From: Dyella_A sp051962475
GTDB lineage: Bacteria > Pseudomonadota > Gammaproteobacteria > Xanthomonadales > Rhodanobacteraceae
Direction: 5' to 3'
Assembly (NCBI RefSeq): GCF_051962475.1
Contig: NZ_JBQCCF010000003.1
Location: forward strand, 1-64,000
Length of the DNA stretch: 64,000 bases
A program made the position numbers and the translations under genes. Below the pieces are notes generated by a model. It worked only from the letters and a program-made list of their open reading frames with translations, did no database searches and was not told where the DNA came from. Positions 53,768-64,000 of the stretch are shown here, piece after piece (positions within the stretch are counted from its first letter, which is position 1; every line of letters starts with the position of its first letter).

Positions 53768-55375
53768 TCAGGCACCGCGCAGGTCACGCAGACGGAAGCC
53801 CAGGGCGAACAGCGCGGCGGCATAGGTGGCGGCTCCGGCGACTACCAGCACCATCAGGTGCCACAGCCGCGCCAGCACCGCGACGTGGGTCCAGTCCGGC
53901 CACAGCCAGCGCCCGGCCAGCAGTACCGCAACCATCGCCGCACACGCCACGCCCAGTCGCAGCCAGTGCCGCGACCATCCCGGCAGCCGCTGGTACACCC
54001 CCTCGCGACGCAGCCAATGCCACAGCAGGGCGAAATTGACGTAGCTGGACAGCGAGCTGGCGATCGCCAGTCCCACGTGCAGGCCGGGAACCTGGGCGAT
54101 GCCGTCGATCCAGCTGCCCTGCTTCTGCGCCGGCGTCGCCCACAGCTCGAACAGCAGCGCGATGAACACGCCGTTGAACAACATGTTGGCCACCAGCGCC
54201 GCCACGCCGGCACGCACCGGGGTGCGGGTGTCCTGCCGCGCGTAGAACGCCGGCAGCAGTACCTTGACCAGCGCGTAGGCAGGCAAGCCGGCGCTCAGCG
54301 CCAGCACCGACAACGAAGCCATCCGCGCGTCGAACGCCGAGAAATTTCCGTTCTGGAAGAACGTGGCCACCAGCGGCTCGGCCAGCACCAGCAGCGCCAG
54401 CATCGCCGGCAACGCGATCAGCAGCGTGATACGCAGGCCCCAGTCCAGCGCGCGGGAAAAACCGGTCCGGTCCGTACCCACATGGTGTCGCGACAGCGCC
54501 GGCAGGATCACCGTGCCCAGCGCCACGCCGAACACGCCCAGCGGCAGCTCGAGGAAGCGGGTGGATTGCCACAGCCAGGTCTGCGAGCCCGTCACCAGAT
54601 AGGAGATCACCACGGTATCCAGCAGCAGGTTGAGCTGGGCTACCGAAGAACCGAACAGCGTCGGCACCATCAGCGTCATGATCCGGCGCACCTGCGGGTG
54701 CTTCCAGCCCCAGCGCGGCCGCTGCAACAGGCCGAGCCGCCGCACCGCCGGCAGCAGGAACAGCCACTGCAGCACGCCGGCCACCAGCACCGCCCAGCCC
54801 ATCGCCATGATCGGCACCTGCAGCCGCGGCGCCAGCCACAGCGCGCCGGCAATCATGCAGACGTTGAGGATCACCGGCGCCAGCGCCGGCAGCGCAAAGT
54901 GGTGAAAGCTGTTCAACACTCCGGCCGACAGCGCGTTCAGCGATACGAAGAAGATGAACGGAAAAGTCAGCCGCACCAGGTCGGTGGTGAGATCGAACTT
55001 GTGCGGGTGGTCCAGCGCGCCCGGCGCGAACATCGAGGCCACCTGCGGGGCGAAGATCATGCCCAGCGCCGTGACCAGCAGCAGCACGCCGCTGAGCGTG
55101 CCGGACACGCGGGCCAACAGCTGCTTCAACTCCTCGCGCGAGCCCGTTTGCTTGACCTCGGTGAACACCGGCACGAAGGCAGTGGAGAACGATCCCTCCG
55201 CAAACAGGCGCCGCATGAAGTTGGGAATGCGAAAGGCGATGACGAAGGCATCGGTCGCCGCATTGGCGCCGAACACGTGGCTCATCGAAATGTCGCGGAT
55301 CAGGCCGAGGACCCGCGAGACCATCGTCATGCTGCTGAACGACAGCAGCCCGCGCAGCATGCTGGGGGACTTCAT
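53768..55375 (-). CDS. murJ: Lipid II flippase
   Basis: 535 aa, 14 predicted helices. The MurJ N terminus is SMTMVSRVLGLIRDI, with DAFVIAFRIPNFMRRLFAEG and FSTAFVPVF, and FELPLG-like LELPLGVFGVALGTVILP later. It flips lipid II to the periplasm for peptidoglycan synthesis. The start at 55375 is used, since upstream codons do not resemble the family. It is divergent from rpsT across 253 bp that contain the rpsT promoter. Confidence 0.97.
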   Translation of the reverse strand: MKSPSMLRGLLSFSSMTMVSRVLGLIRDISMSHVFGANAATDAFVIAFRIPNFMRRLFAEGSFSTAFVPVFTEVKQTGSREELKQLLARVSGTLSGVLLLVTALGMIFAPQVASMFAPGALDHPHKFDLTTDLVRLTFPFIFFVSLNALSAGVLNSFHHFALPALAPVILNVCMIAGALWLAPRLQVPIMAMGWAVLVAGVLQWLFLLPAVRRLGLLQRPRWGWKHPQVRRIMTLMVPTLFGSSVAQLNLLLDTVVISYLVTGSQTWLWQSTRFLELPLGVFGVALGTVILPALSRHHVGTDRTGFSRALDWGLRITLLIALPAMLALLVLAEPLVATFFQNGNFSAFDARMASLSVLALSAGLPAYALVKVLLPAFYARQDTRTPVRAGVAALVANMLFNGVFIALLFELWATPAQKQGSWIDGIAQVPGLHVGLAIASSLSSYVNFALLWHWLRREGVYQRLPGWSRHWLRLGVACAAMVAVLLAGRWLWPDWTHVAVLARLWHLMVLVVAGAATYAAALFALGFRLRDLRGA

Positions 55376-55557
55376 GCGGGTGACGCTACCTCTGTGAACG
55401 AAGATGGGCGGCCCGGTACGGCGGGCGGCACGAAGCGCGTAGTGTGACAGCGAGAGCGGCCGAGTTGGCGCCCCGGCTGTGGCACAATGCGGGCACGTCG
55501 CCCCATAGCAGGCGCTGCGCAAGCCCCGCCGGACACCGTCCGGCACGAGCTAAGCGG

Positions 55558-55586
55558 TTGACGCCATAGCGCATTGCCCGCATAAT
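55558..55586 (+). promoter_or_regulatory. Strong sigma-70 promoter of rpsT
   Basis: TTGACG (55558-55563), exactly 17 bp, then CATAAT (55581-55586). The leader to the rpsT start would be about 36 nt. The remaining 55376-55557 shows no gene. Confidence 0.8.
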
Positions 55587-55628
55587 TGCGCGTCTTTTTT
55601 CCAACCCAAGCATTTCCGGAGTTTTACC

Positions 55629-55892
55629 TTGGCCAACATCAAGTCCGCGAAGAAGCGCGCGCGCCAGTCCGAGCAGCGCCGCCTGCGCAACGTCAGCGCC
55701 CGCTCCATGGTCCGTACCGCCCTCAAGAAGGTCGTCAAGGCCATCGAGGCCAAGGACAAGGCTGCCGCCGTCGAGGCGTTCGCCGCTGCGCAGCCGGTCA
55801 TGGACCGCTACGCCGCGCGTGGCCTGATCCACAAGAACAAGGCCGCTCGCCACAAGAGCCGCCTCAACGCGAAGATCCGCGAGCTGGCCTGA
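55629..55892 (+). CDS. rpsT: 30S ribosomal protein S20
   Basis: 87 aa, full length (ANIKSAKKRARQSEQRRLRN...LNAKIRELA). The start codon is TTG at 55629, preceded by ccggag 8 bp upstream. A rare UUG start is also used by E. coli rpsT, where it takes part in autoregulation by S20. Monocistronic, with its own promoter and a terminator at 55918. Confidence 0.97.
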   Translation: MANIKSAKKRARQSEQRRLRNVSARSMVRTALKKVVKAIEAKDKAAAVEAFAAAQPVMDRYAARGLIHKNKAARHKSRLNAKIRELA

Positions 55893-55917
55893 GGCCAGTT
55901 TGCTTTTTCGGGTTGGT

Positions 55918-55945
55918 GAGAAAGCCGGCGCAAGCCGGCTTTCTC
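55918..55945. terminator. Rho-independent terminator after rpsT (also serving cutC)
   Basis: gagaaagccggc (55918-55929), loop gcaa, gccggctttctc (55934-55945). It is a perfect 12-bp stem between two convergent genes. Confidence 0.85.
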
Positions 55946-55963
55946 TTTGCCGATCTTCCCGCC

Positions 55964-56698
55964 TCAGGCCCCCTGCGCCACCGCCAGGGCGGCCACCAGC
56001 GCGGCGACAATCGCCGGATCGGTCTCTTGCCGATCCGCCGCCAGGTCCTCCAGCCGCTCGTTGCGCCAGCGCATAGCGCTCCGACATAGGCCGCGCGCCG
56101 AAGCGTGCAGTTCGCCCGCCTGGCTGCGTGCGAGCACGTCCGCCACGTTCTCCGGGCGTACCCCCGCCCCCGCCATGATGCGTACGCGGCCTGCCGCCTG
56201 CTGCACCAGGGCCGCGATGTGTGCGGCCCCGTCCAGCGCGCTGCGATGGCCGCCGGAGGTCAACACCCGCTCGCAACCCAGCGCGATCACGTCTTCCAGC
56301 GCGCGGGCTGGATCACGCGCGGCGTCGAAGGCGCGGTGGAAGGTGACGCCCAGCCCACCTGCCGCGGCGACCAGGGCCCGGCAACCGGCAAGGTCCACGC
56401 CGGCGTCGGCATCGAGCGCCCCGATCACCACCCCGTCGCAGCCGAGCCGTACGCAAGCCTCGATGTCGCGCTGCATCAGCTCGAACTCGGCCTCGTCGTA
56501 CAGAAAGTCACCACTGCGCGGACGTACCAGCACGTAAAGCGGAATCCGCAGACGATCGCGTGCCGTCGCCACCAGCCCATAGGAGGGCGTGACGCCGCCA
56601 TCGGCCAGCTGACCGCACAGCTCCACCCTTCCCGCCCCACCGGCCTGCGCGGCCAGGGCGGAGGTCAGCGAACTGGCCGCCACTTCCAGCAGTGCCAT
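55964..56698 (-). CDS. cutC: Copper homeostasis protein CutC
   Basis: 244 aa TIM-barrel family. Conserved segments are GRVELCGQLADGGVTPSYG, IPLYVLVRPRSGDFLY, GVVIGALDADAGVD, VTFHRAFDAARDP, VLTSGGHRSALDG and IMAGAGVRPENV. CutC has been linked to copper tolerance, but its biochemical role is unsettled. The start overlaps the stop of the asparaginase gene as ATGA, so the two are coupled. Confidence 0.95.
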   Translation of the reverse strand: MALLEVAASSLTSALAAQAGGAGRVELCGQLADGGVTPSYGLVATARDRLRIPLYVLVRPRSGDFLYDEAEFELMQRDIEACVRLGCDGVVIGALDADAGVDLAGCRALVAAAGGLGVTFHRAFDAARDPARALEDVIALGCERVLTSGGHRSALDGAAHIAALVQQAAGRVRIMAGAGVRPENVADVLARSQAGELHASARGLCRSAMRWRNERLEDLAADRQETDPAIVAALVAALAVAQGA

Positions 56699-57744
56699 CA
56701 GTTGAAGCTCGTGGTGTATACGCTGGGCGAGGCGAACACGCGATCGGTGCTCTCGGCGTCACAGACGGCGTAGGTGAAGCCGCGCTGGACTGCGAATGCG
56801 CCCGCCGCACCATCCCGGCGCAGGGCGAGGAAACCCACCTGCAACTCCTTGGCGGCGTCGGGCCGCTTCTTCACGATGCGCCGCACTGCCTCTTCGCAGG
56901 CCTCCTGCGGACTGCGGCCTTGTCGCATCAGCTCGACCACCAGAAAGCTGCCGGCGTTGCGGATCACTTCCTCGCCGACACCGGTGGACGTCGCGCCGCC
57001 GACCTCACCGTCCACATACAAGCCGGCGCCGATGAGCGGACTGTCGCCAACCCTGCCGTGCAGCTTCCAGGCCATGCCGCTGGTGGTGCAGGCGCCCGCA
57101 AGGTGACCATGGGCATCCACGGCCAGCATGCCGATGGTGTCGTGGTTGTGCTTGCCACCCGGCAGCCCCAGGCTCTGGTGATAGTCGCGGTTCTCGCTGT
57201 TGGGCACCGGCTTGTACCTGGCCTCCTTGAGCCACGCATGCCAGGCTTCTGCCGCCTCCGGCGTGAGCAGGTCCTCCTCGTGAAAGCCCTGCTCGCGGGC
57301 GAACTGCAGCGCGCCCTCGCCGACCAGCAGCACGTGCGGAGTGGCCTCCATCACGCGCCGGGCGACGCGGACCGGATGCACGATGCGCTCGATGCACGCC
57401 ACGGCGCCGCAACGGCCATCGCCATCCATGATGCTAGCGTCGAGCGTGACGTGACCATCGCGATCGGGATAACCGCCCTTGCCGACGCTGTGGTTGGCCA
57501 CATCGGCCTCCGGCACCTGCACGCCGACTTCCACCGCATCCAGCGCCGTGCCGCCCGCACCCAGACCGCGCCATGCCGCTCGGTTTGCCGGCACGCCGAA
57601 ATCCCAGGTCGACACTACGCGGGCGCCGGCCCTCGCCGGAATCGCCCCCTGTTCGGGCGAGACGGATGCGCGTGCCAGCCCGGGCAGCCCCAGGGCACCG
57701 GCAGCCAGCATCGAGGTCTTGAGAAAATCGCGGCGCGACGTCAT
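56698..57744 (-). CDS. N4-(beta-N-acetylglucosaminyl)-L-asparaginase, Tat-exported
   Basis: 348 aa of the Ntn-hydrolase glycosylasparaginase family. A twin-arginine signal TSRRDFLKTSMLAAGALG directs export of the folded enzyme. Autoprocessing is expected at HNHDTIGMLAVD, where Thr203 becomes the nucleophile; GRVGDSPLIGAGLY and the family pattern GATSTGVGEEV also fit. It would hydrolyse GlcNAc-Asn linkages from glycoproteins or related asparagine amides in the periplasm. The start at 57744 is fixed by the Tat motif. It is coupled to cutC and lies 145 bp after obgE on the same strand. Confidence 0.93.
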   Translation of the reverse strand: MTSRRDFLKTSMLAAGALGLPGLARASVSPEQGAIPARAGARVVSTWDFGVPANRAAWRGLGAGGTALDAVEVGVQVPEADVANHSVGKGGYPDRDGHVTLDASIMDGDGRCGAVACIERIVHPVRVARRVMEATPHVLLVGEGALQFAREQGFHEEDLLTPEAAEAWHAWLKEARYKPVPNSENRDYHQSLGLPGGKHNHDTIGMLAVDAHGHLAGACTTSGMAWKLHGRVGDSPLIGAGLYVDGEVGGATSTGVGEEVIRNAGSFLVVELMRQGRSPQEACEEAVRRIVKKRPDAAKELQVGFLALRRDGAAGAFAVQRGFTYAVCDAESTDRVFASPSVYTTSFN

Positions 57745-57889
57745 GGCGGCTCCTTGGCTGCGGGCAATCGCTGCATGATGCGCGATTGCCAGGCCAGCGG
57801 CGAGCACCGAAACTCTGGCTTCTTCTGCGTATCCGCGTTGCGGAGCGTGGCGTGCCGGCCTGCGACCGGCCTCGCACGACAGCCGGGGC

Positions 57890-58972
57890 TTAAGCCTCGC
57901 CGCGCTGGCGCACGTCGCCGGCGGAGAAGCCGGCATCCTCGGCCGTCGCTTCCGCGCGCGCCAGACGCTGCGACTCGAAGAAGCGCTGCACCTGCTGGCA
58001 CACCGCCATGGTGTTCTCGCGGGCGATCGCCGAGACCATGAACCACGGCTGGGTCCAGCCCAGCCGGGCGACGATGTCCTCGGCCACCTTCTGGCGCTCG
58101 TCCTCGGGCAGCACGTCGGCCTTGTTGAGCACCAGCCAGCGCGGGCGTTCCAGCAGTTCGGGATCGAACTTGGCCAGCTCCTGCTCGATCGCGCGCACCT
58201 GCTCGACCGGATCGGAGCCATCGATCGGCGCCATATCGACCAGGTGCAGCAACAGGCTGGTGCGCGACACGTGACGCAGGAACTGGATGCCCAGGCCTGC
58301 ACCGTCGGCGGCACCCTCGATCAGGCCAGGAATATCGGCGATCACGAAGCTCTGGTCGGTGCCCAGGCTGACCACGCCGAGGTTGGGATGCAGCGTGGTG
58401 AACGGGTAGTCCGCCACGCGGGGCGTCGCCGCCGACACCGCACGAATGAAGGTCGACTTGCCGGCGTTGGGGAAACCGAGCAGCCCCACGTCCGCCAGCA
58501 GCTTGAGCTCCAGCTTGAGCTCGCGCACGTCGCCGGGCGTGCCCGGGGTGGACTTGCGCGGCGCCCGGTTCACCGAGCTCTTGAAATGGATGTTGCCCAG
58601 CCCGCCCTTGCCGCCCTGTGCCACCAGCAGGCGCTGGCCGTGCTGGGTGAGGTCGCCGATGATCTCGTCGGTGTCGACATTGGTGACCACGGTGCCGATC
58701 GGCACGCGTACCGTGGTGTCGTCGCCGCCCTTGCCGTACATCTGGCTGCCCATGCCGTTCTGGCCGCGCTGCGCCTTGAAGCTGCGCTGGTGGCGGAAAT
58801 CGATCAGGGTATTGAGCCCCTCGTCGGCCACCAGCCACACCGAACCGCCGAAGCCGCCATCGCCGCCATCGGGGCCGCCGAACGGGATGAATTTCTCGCG
58901 GCGGAAGCTGATGCAGCCATTGCCGCCATCGCCGGCCTGGACTTTGATGACTGCTTCGTCGACGAATTTCAT
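57890..58972 (-). CDS. obgE: GTPase ObgE/CgtA
   Basis: 360 aa. The glycine-rich Obg domain (1-158) starts MKFVDEAVIKVQAGDGGNG; the G domain has GFPNAGKST (P-loop), DIPGLIEGAADGAGLG and LNKADVL. The C-terminal tail is short. Obg binds the 50S subunit and links GTP/ppGpp to ribosome assembly and stress. The start at 58972 is the conserved N terminus. It is next to rpmA and rplU, the usual rplU-rpmA-obgE order, but a terminator intervenes. Confidence 0.97.
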   Translation of the reverse strand: MKFVDEAVIKVQAGDGGNGCISFRREKFIPFGGPDGGDGGFGGSVWLVADEGLNTLIDFRHQRSFKAQRGQNGMGSQMYGKGGDDTTVRVPIGTVVTNVDTDEIIGDLTQHGQRLLVAQGGKGGLGNIHFKSSVNRAPRKSTPGTPGDVRELKLELKLLADVGLLGFPNAGKSTFIRAVSAATPRVADYPFTTLHPNLGVVSLGTDQSFVIADIPGLIEGAADGAGLGIQFLRHVSRTSLLLHLVDMAPIDGSDPVEQVRAIEQELAKFDPELLERPRWLVLNKADVLPEDERQKVAEDIVARLGWTQPWFMVSAIARENTMAVCQQVQRFFESQRLARAEATAEDAGFSAGDVRQRGEA

Positions 58973-59073
58973 GGCGGGGTCCAGGAGCGTAAGAACGGTG
59001 GGAAACGAAAAAAGTCTAGCGAGAACCGTTACCCGCCGCCCAATGCGGGCGCGCTGCAACGGCTCCAAAAAGC

Positions 59074-59098
59074 AAAAGCCCCGCCGAAGCGGGGCCTT
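59074..59098 (-). terminator. Rho-independent terminator after rpmA
   Basis: On the minus strand gccccgc/gcggggc with a 4-nt loop, followed by a T-rich run (complement of aaaaagcaaaa at 59067-59077). Some transcripts probably read through into obgE. Confidence 0.8.
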
Positions 59099-59120
59099 CG
59101 CGGATCGCGACGGACGCGGC

Positions 59121-59378
59121 TTAGGCCGGGATCACGTCGACGAAGCGGCGGTTCTTCTCGCCGCGGACCTTAAACTGCACGGTGCCATCGACCAGCGCGT
59201 ACAGCGTGTGGTCGCGACCCAGGCCGACGCCGGTGCCGGCGTGGAACTGGGTACCGCGCTGACGCACGATGATGTTGCCGGCCTCGATGGCCTGGCCACC
59301 GTAGATCTTGACGCCGAGATACTTCGGGTTCGAATCGCGACCGTTGCGGCTGGAACCTACGCCTTTTTTATGTGCCAT
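59121..59378 (-). CDS. rpmA: 50S ribosomal protein L27
   Basis: 85 aa: AHKKGVGSSRNGRDSNPKYLGVK at the N terminus, GNIIVRQRGTQFHAGTGVGLG in the middle. The N-terminal tail reaches the peptidyl-transferase centre. It lies 19 bp after rplU. Confidence 0.98.
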   Translation of the reverse strand: MAHKKGVGSSRNGRDSNPKYLGVKIYGGQAIEAGNIIVRQRGTQFHAGTGVGLGRDHTLYALVDGTVQFKVRGEKNRRFVDVIPA

Positions 59379-59397
59379 GACTCAATGCTCCAGTTGC

Positions 59398-59712
59398 TCA
59401 GGCGTTGATGCCCGTGATTTCCACTTCGGTGAAGTGCTGACGATGTCCCTGCTGCTTTTTGTGGTGCTTGCGGCGGCGGAACTTGATGATGCGGATCTTG
59501 TCGGCGCGGCCGTGCTTGCGCACGGTGGCGCTGACGGTGGCACCGGCCACGGTCGGCGCGCCGACGGTGATCGACTCGCCCGCGCCCACCAGCAGAACTT
59601 CGTCGAAGCTCACGGTGGCGCCTTCTTCGGCGTTCAGCAGCTCCACGCGCAGGACGTCGCCCTGCTGCACGCGGTACTGCTTGCCACCGGTCTTGATGAC
59701 TGCATAACTCAT
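59398..59712 (-). CDS. rplU: 50S ribosomal protein L21
   Basis: 104 aa: YAVIKTGGKQYRVQQGD, then FDEVLLVG and the C-terminal RRKHHKKQQGHRQHFTEVEI. First gene of rplU-rpmA, with a strong promoter at 59781-59810. Confidence 0.98.
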   Translation of the reverse strand: MSYAVIKTGGKQYRVQQGDVLRVELLNAEEGATVSFDEVLLVGAGESITVGAPTVAGATVSATVRKHGRADKIRIIKFRRRKHHKKQQGHRQHFTEVEITGINA

Positions 59713-59780
59713 GGGAATGTCCCTTCTGTCGTTATTCTCTTGGGTTCCGCGGGCGGTGCACTGCCCCTGGCGGACTCAGG

Positions 59781-59810
59781 ATTATAGCGACCGCTGCGGG
59801 CGCTGGTCAA
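59781..59810 (-). promoter_or_regulatory. Sigma-70 promoter of rplU-rpmA
   Basis: On the minus strand TTGACC (59810-59805), an 18-bp spacer and a perfect TATAAT (59786-59781), 68 bp before the rplU start. Confidence 0.8.
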
Positions 59811-59845
59811 TCCTTGACCACCCCTGAAATCGGCAGCCCCGGGGC

Positions 59846-60379
59846 CTACTTGGAAGGCTTGCCGGCTGGCTTGCCCAGCGCCGGCTGGGCCGGTGCAGTG
59901 GCGGGGCAGCGCCCCTCGCCGGTGATGGTGCCGTCCTTCTGCAGCTGCTCCATCATCGCCTGGGCGCGCTCGCGCCCCCACTGCTGCCCCACCTGCATGC
60001 CCTCGGCCATGGTGGACGGCATCTCGGCAACCACCTTGCGACCGAGCGGCGAGCGATAGAACTTCAGCAGCCCGTCGATCTCCGCGGCGCTGAAGTGCTG
60101 CTGGTAGATCGGGATCATCTTCTCGGTCAGCTCGGCCATGCCCTTCTCGTCGAGAAAATTGTTCCAGTAGCTGGCCGGCACGCAGGGCAGCTGCTGGCCC
60201 ATCATCCCGGCCATCTGCACGTTCATCTGCTGGAACATCCGGTTCACCCCGAACACGCCCATCAGCTCGCGCACCTGCTGCGCGCTCGCCTGTGCGGCCC
60301 AGGCGGGTGCGCTGGCCAGGGCCAGGACGGCGATGCAGGCGGTCGTGCGCCAGGCGCGCTGGATCGATGTCGGCTTCAT
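59846..60379 (-). CDS. DUF2059-type periplasmic protein
   Basis: 177 aa with a signal peptide (RTTACIAVLALASAPAWAAQ). The mature part is helical with EKMIPIYQQHFSAAEIDGLL and FYRSPLGRKVVAEMPSTM, the DUF2059 hallmark of an alpha-helical domain ending in a conserved FYxSPxG. Function unknown. The start at 60379 is chosen at the signal peptide. It is divergent from uvrA. Confidence 0.87.
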   Translation of the reverse strand: MKPTSIQRAWRTTACIAVLALASAPAWAAQASAQQVRELMGVFGVNRMFQQMNVQMAGMMGQQLPCVPASYWNNFLDEKGMAELTEKMIPIYQQHFSAAEIDGLLKFYRSPLGRKVVAEMPSTMAEGMQVGQQWGRERAQAMMEQLQKDGTITGEGRCPATAPAQPALGKPAGKPSK

Positions 60380-60514
60380 GCGGGTTCTCTCCGAAAAGTG
60401 AGGCGGCGAAGCGGGCATTTAGCCACAGCTGGCGCCATCGACAAACCGCTGGCGACCTTGCCACGCAGTCATTCTCTGCCCACTGGCGGCCACGGTCCGA
60501 TCACAGGGGATTGG

Positions 60515-60520
60515 TATAGT
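60515..60520 (+). promoter_or_regulatory. Likely -10 element of the uvrA promoter
   Basis: TATAGT 27 bp before the uvrA start. No good -35 element at the right distance, and no clear LexA box (CTGT-N8-ACAG type), was recognised. Confidence 0.35.
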
Positions 60521-60546
60521 GATCGTTTCCCCCATATCACGGCGCG

Positions 60547-63524
<2,978 letters not shown>

Positions 63525-63528
<4 letters not shown>

Positions 63529-64000
63529 GCTCGCAGGACACCCCGAAACCGGCGCGCAAGACGCGCGCCTCCAAGACCGCCGACGCCGCTCTGGCGACCG
63601 AACTCGACAACTCGCCGCCGGTCGAGCAGGCAGAGCCCAGGCCGCTGTTCGTGGCCCATCTGGAGGTGCGCTGGCGTGATCTGGATGCCTTCAACCACGT
63701 CAACAACTCCACCTATCTCACTTACCTCGAAGAAGCTCGGCTGCAGTGGCTGCGCCACGTGCCCGGCCCGTGGTTCGACGAGTCGTCGATGCCGGTGCTG
63801 GCGGCCAGCAACCTCAACTACCGCCAACCCATCGCCTGGCCGGGCCACCTGGCCGTGGAGCTGTTCTGCGAGCGCCTGGGCAACAGCTCGATCACTCTGG
63901 CCCATCGCGTCGTCGATGCCGAGCATACCGACCAGCTCTACTGCGACGGACAGGTAGTACTGGTGTGGATGAATCCTACGACCGGCAAGCCGGTGCCGTT
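63525..64000 (+). CDS. Acyl-CoA thioesterase, 4HBT hot-dog family (truncated by window end)
   Basis: 158 codons are visible from a GTG that overlaps the uvrA stop. After a charged Lys/Ala/Thr leader (about 1-40) comes the hot-dog motif VRWRDLDAFNHVNNSTYLTY followed by LEEARLQWLRH, with the catalytic Asp/His region of the 4-hydroxybenzoyl-CoA thioesterase family, and LNYRQPIAWPG later. The 3' end lies beyond base 64000. Coupling to uvrA is by overlap only; no functional link is implied. Confidence 0.88.

Noticed and set aside
60380..60546. LexA (SOS) box for uvrA
   Set aside because: No CTGT-N8-ACAG-like palindrome was seen in the gap; only a -10-like element.

Overview
High-GC gammaproteobacterial chromosome, most likely Xanthomonadales and probably Rhodanobacteraceae (Rhodanobacter/Dyella-like). 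This placement is inferred from a methionine synthase without its homocysteine domain, the gene neighbourhoods, the codon usage and the dispersed palindromic repeats. No phage, IS element, CRISPR array or rRNA operon is visible.

Layout. (1) 1-3.7 kb: a 159-bp tandem repeat, the large MetH polypeptide, a small lipid-A-synthase-N-type membrane protein, and tRNA-Val(CAC) with its own promoter and terminator. (2) 3.7-7.6 kb: a 1286-residue c-di-GMP protein with GAF, GGDEF, globin-like, EAL and CZB-like parts. (3) 7.8-29.7 kb: a compact stress and low-oxygen region. It holds a CBS-domain protein, two L,D-transpeptidases, three universal stress proteins, an NRAMP-like transporter, a P-type cation ATPase, cytochrome bd oxidase (cydABX) and its assembly exporter (cydDC), OmpW, an OsmC-like protein, a GNAT acetyltransferase, and a thymidine/AMP-phosphorylase - PRPP-synthetase-like - MBL-nuclease operon. 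Five Anr/FNR-type sites (TTGAY-N4-RTCAR) lie at sensible distances in front of these transcription units, so the region reads as one oxygen-responsive regulon. (4) 29.7-38.1 kb: a translationally coupled signalling operon of a giant 1825-aa sensor kinase, an Rcp1-like receiver, and a REC-PAS-PAS-GGDEF-EAL protein. (5) 38.4-45.7 kb: the minor pilin/PilY1 operon (fimT, pilV, pilW, pilX, pilY1, pilE), next to a TPR-GGDEF diguanylate cyclase. (6) 47.9-64 kb: housekeeping genes: tRNA-Thr(CGT), ispH, lspA, ileS, ribF, murJ, rpsT, cutC, a Tat-exported glycosylasparaginase, obgE, rpmA, rplU, a DUF2059 protein, uvrA and a truncated thioesterase.

Most notable. The clustering of Anr-like boxes suggests that respiration at low oxygen (bd oxidase), Usp proteins, cation pumping and nucleotide/RNA salvage are co-induced. 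Inside it, a seven-C tract near the end of the phosphorylase gene shifts the frame and opens it into the downstream PRPP-synthetase-like gene. Three separate GGDEF proteins, one with a globin-like sensor and one coupled to a phytochrome-type kinase module, put c-di-GMP signalling close to both the oxygen-response genes and the type IV pilus genes.
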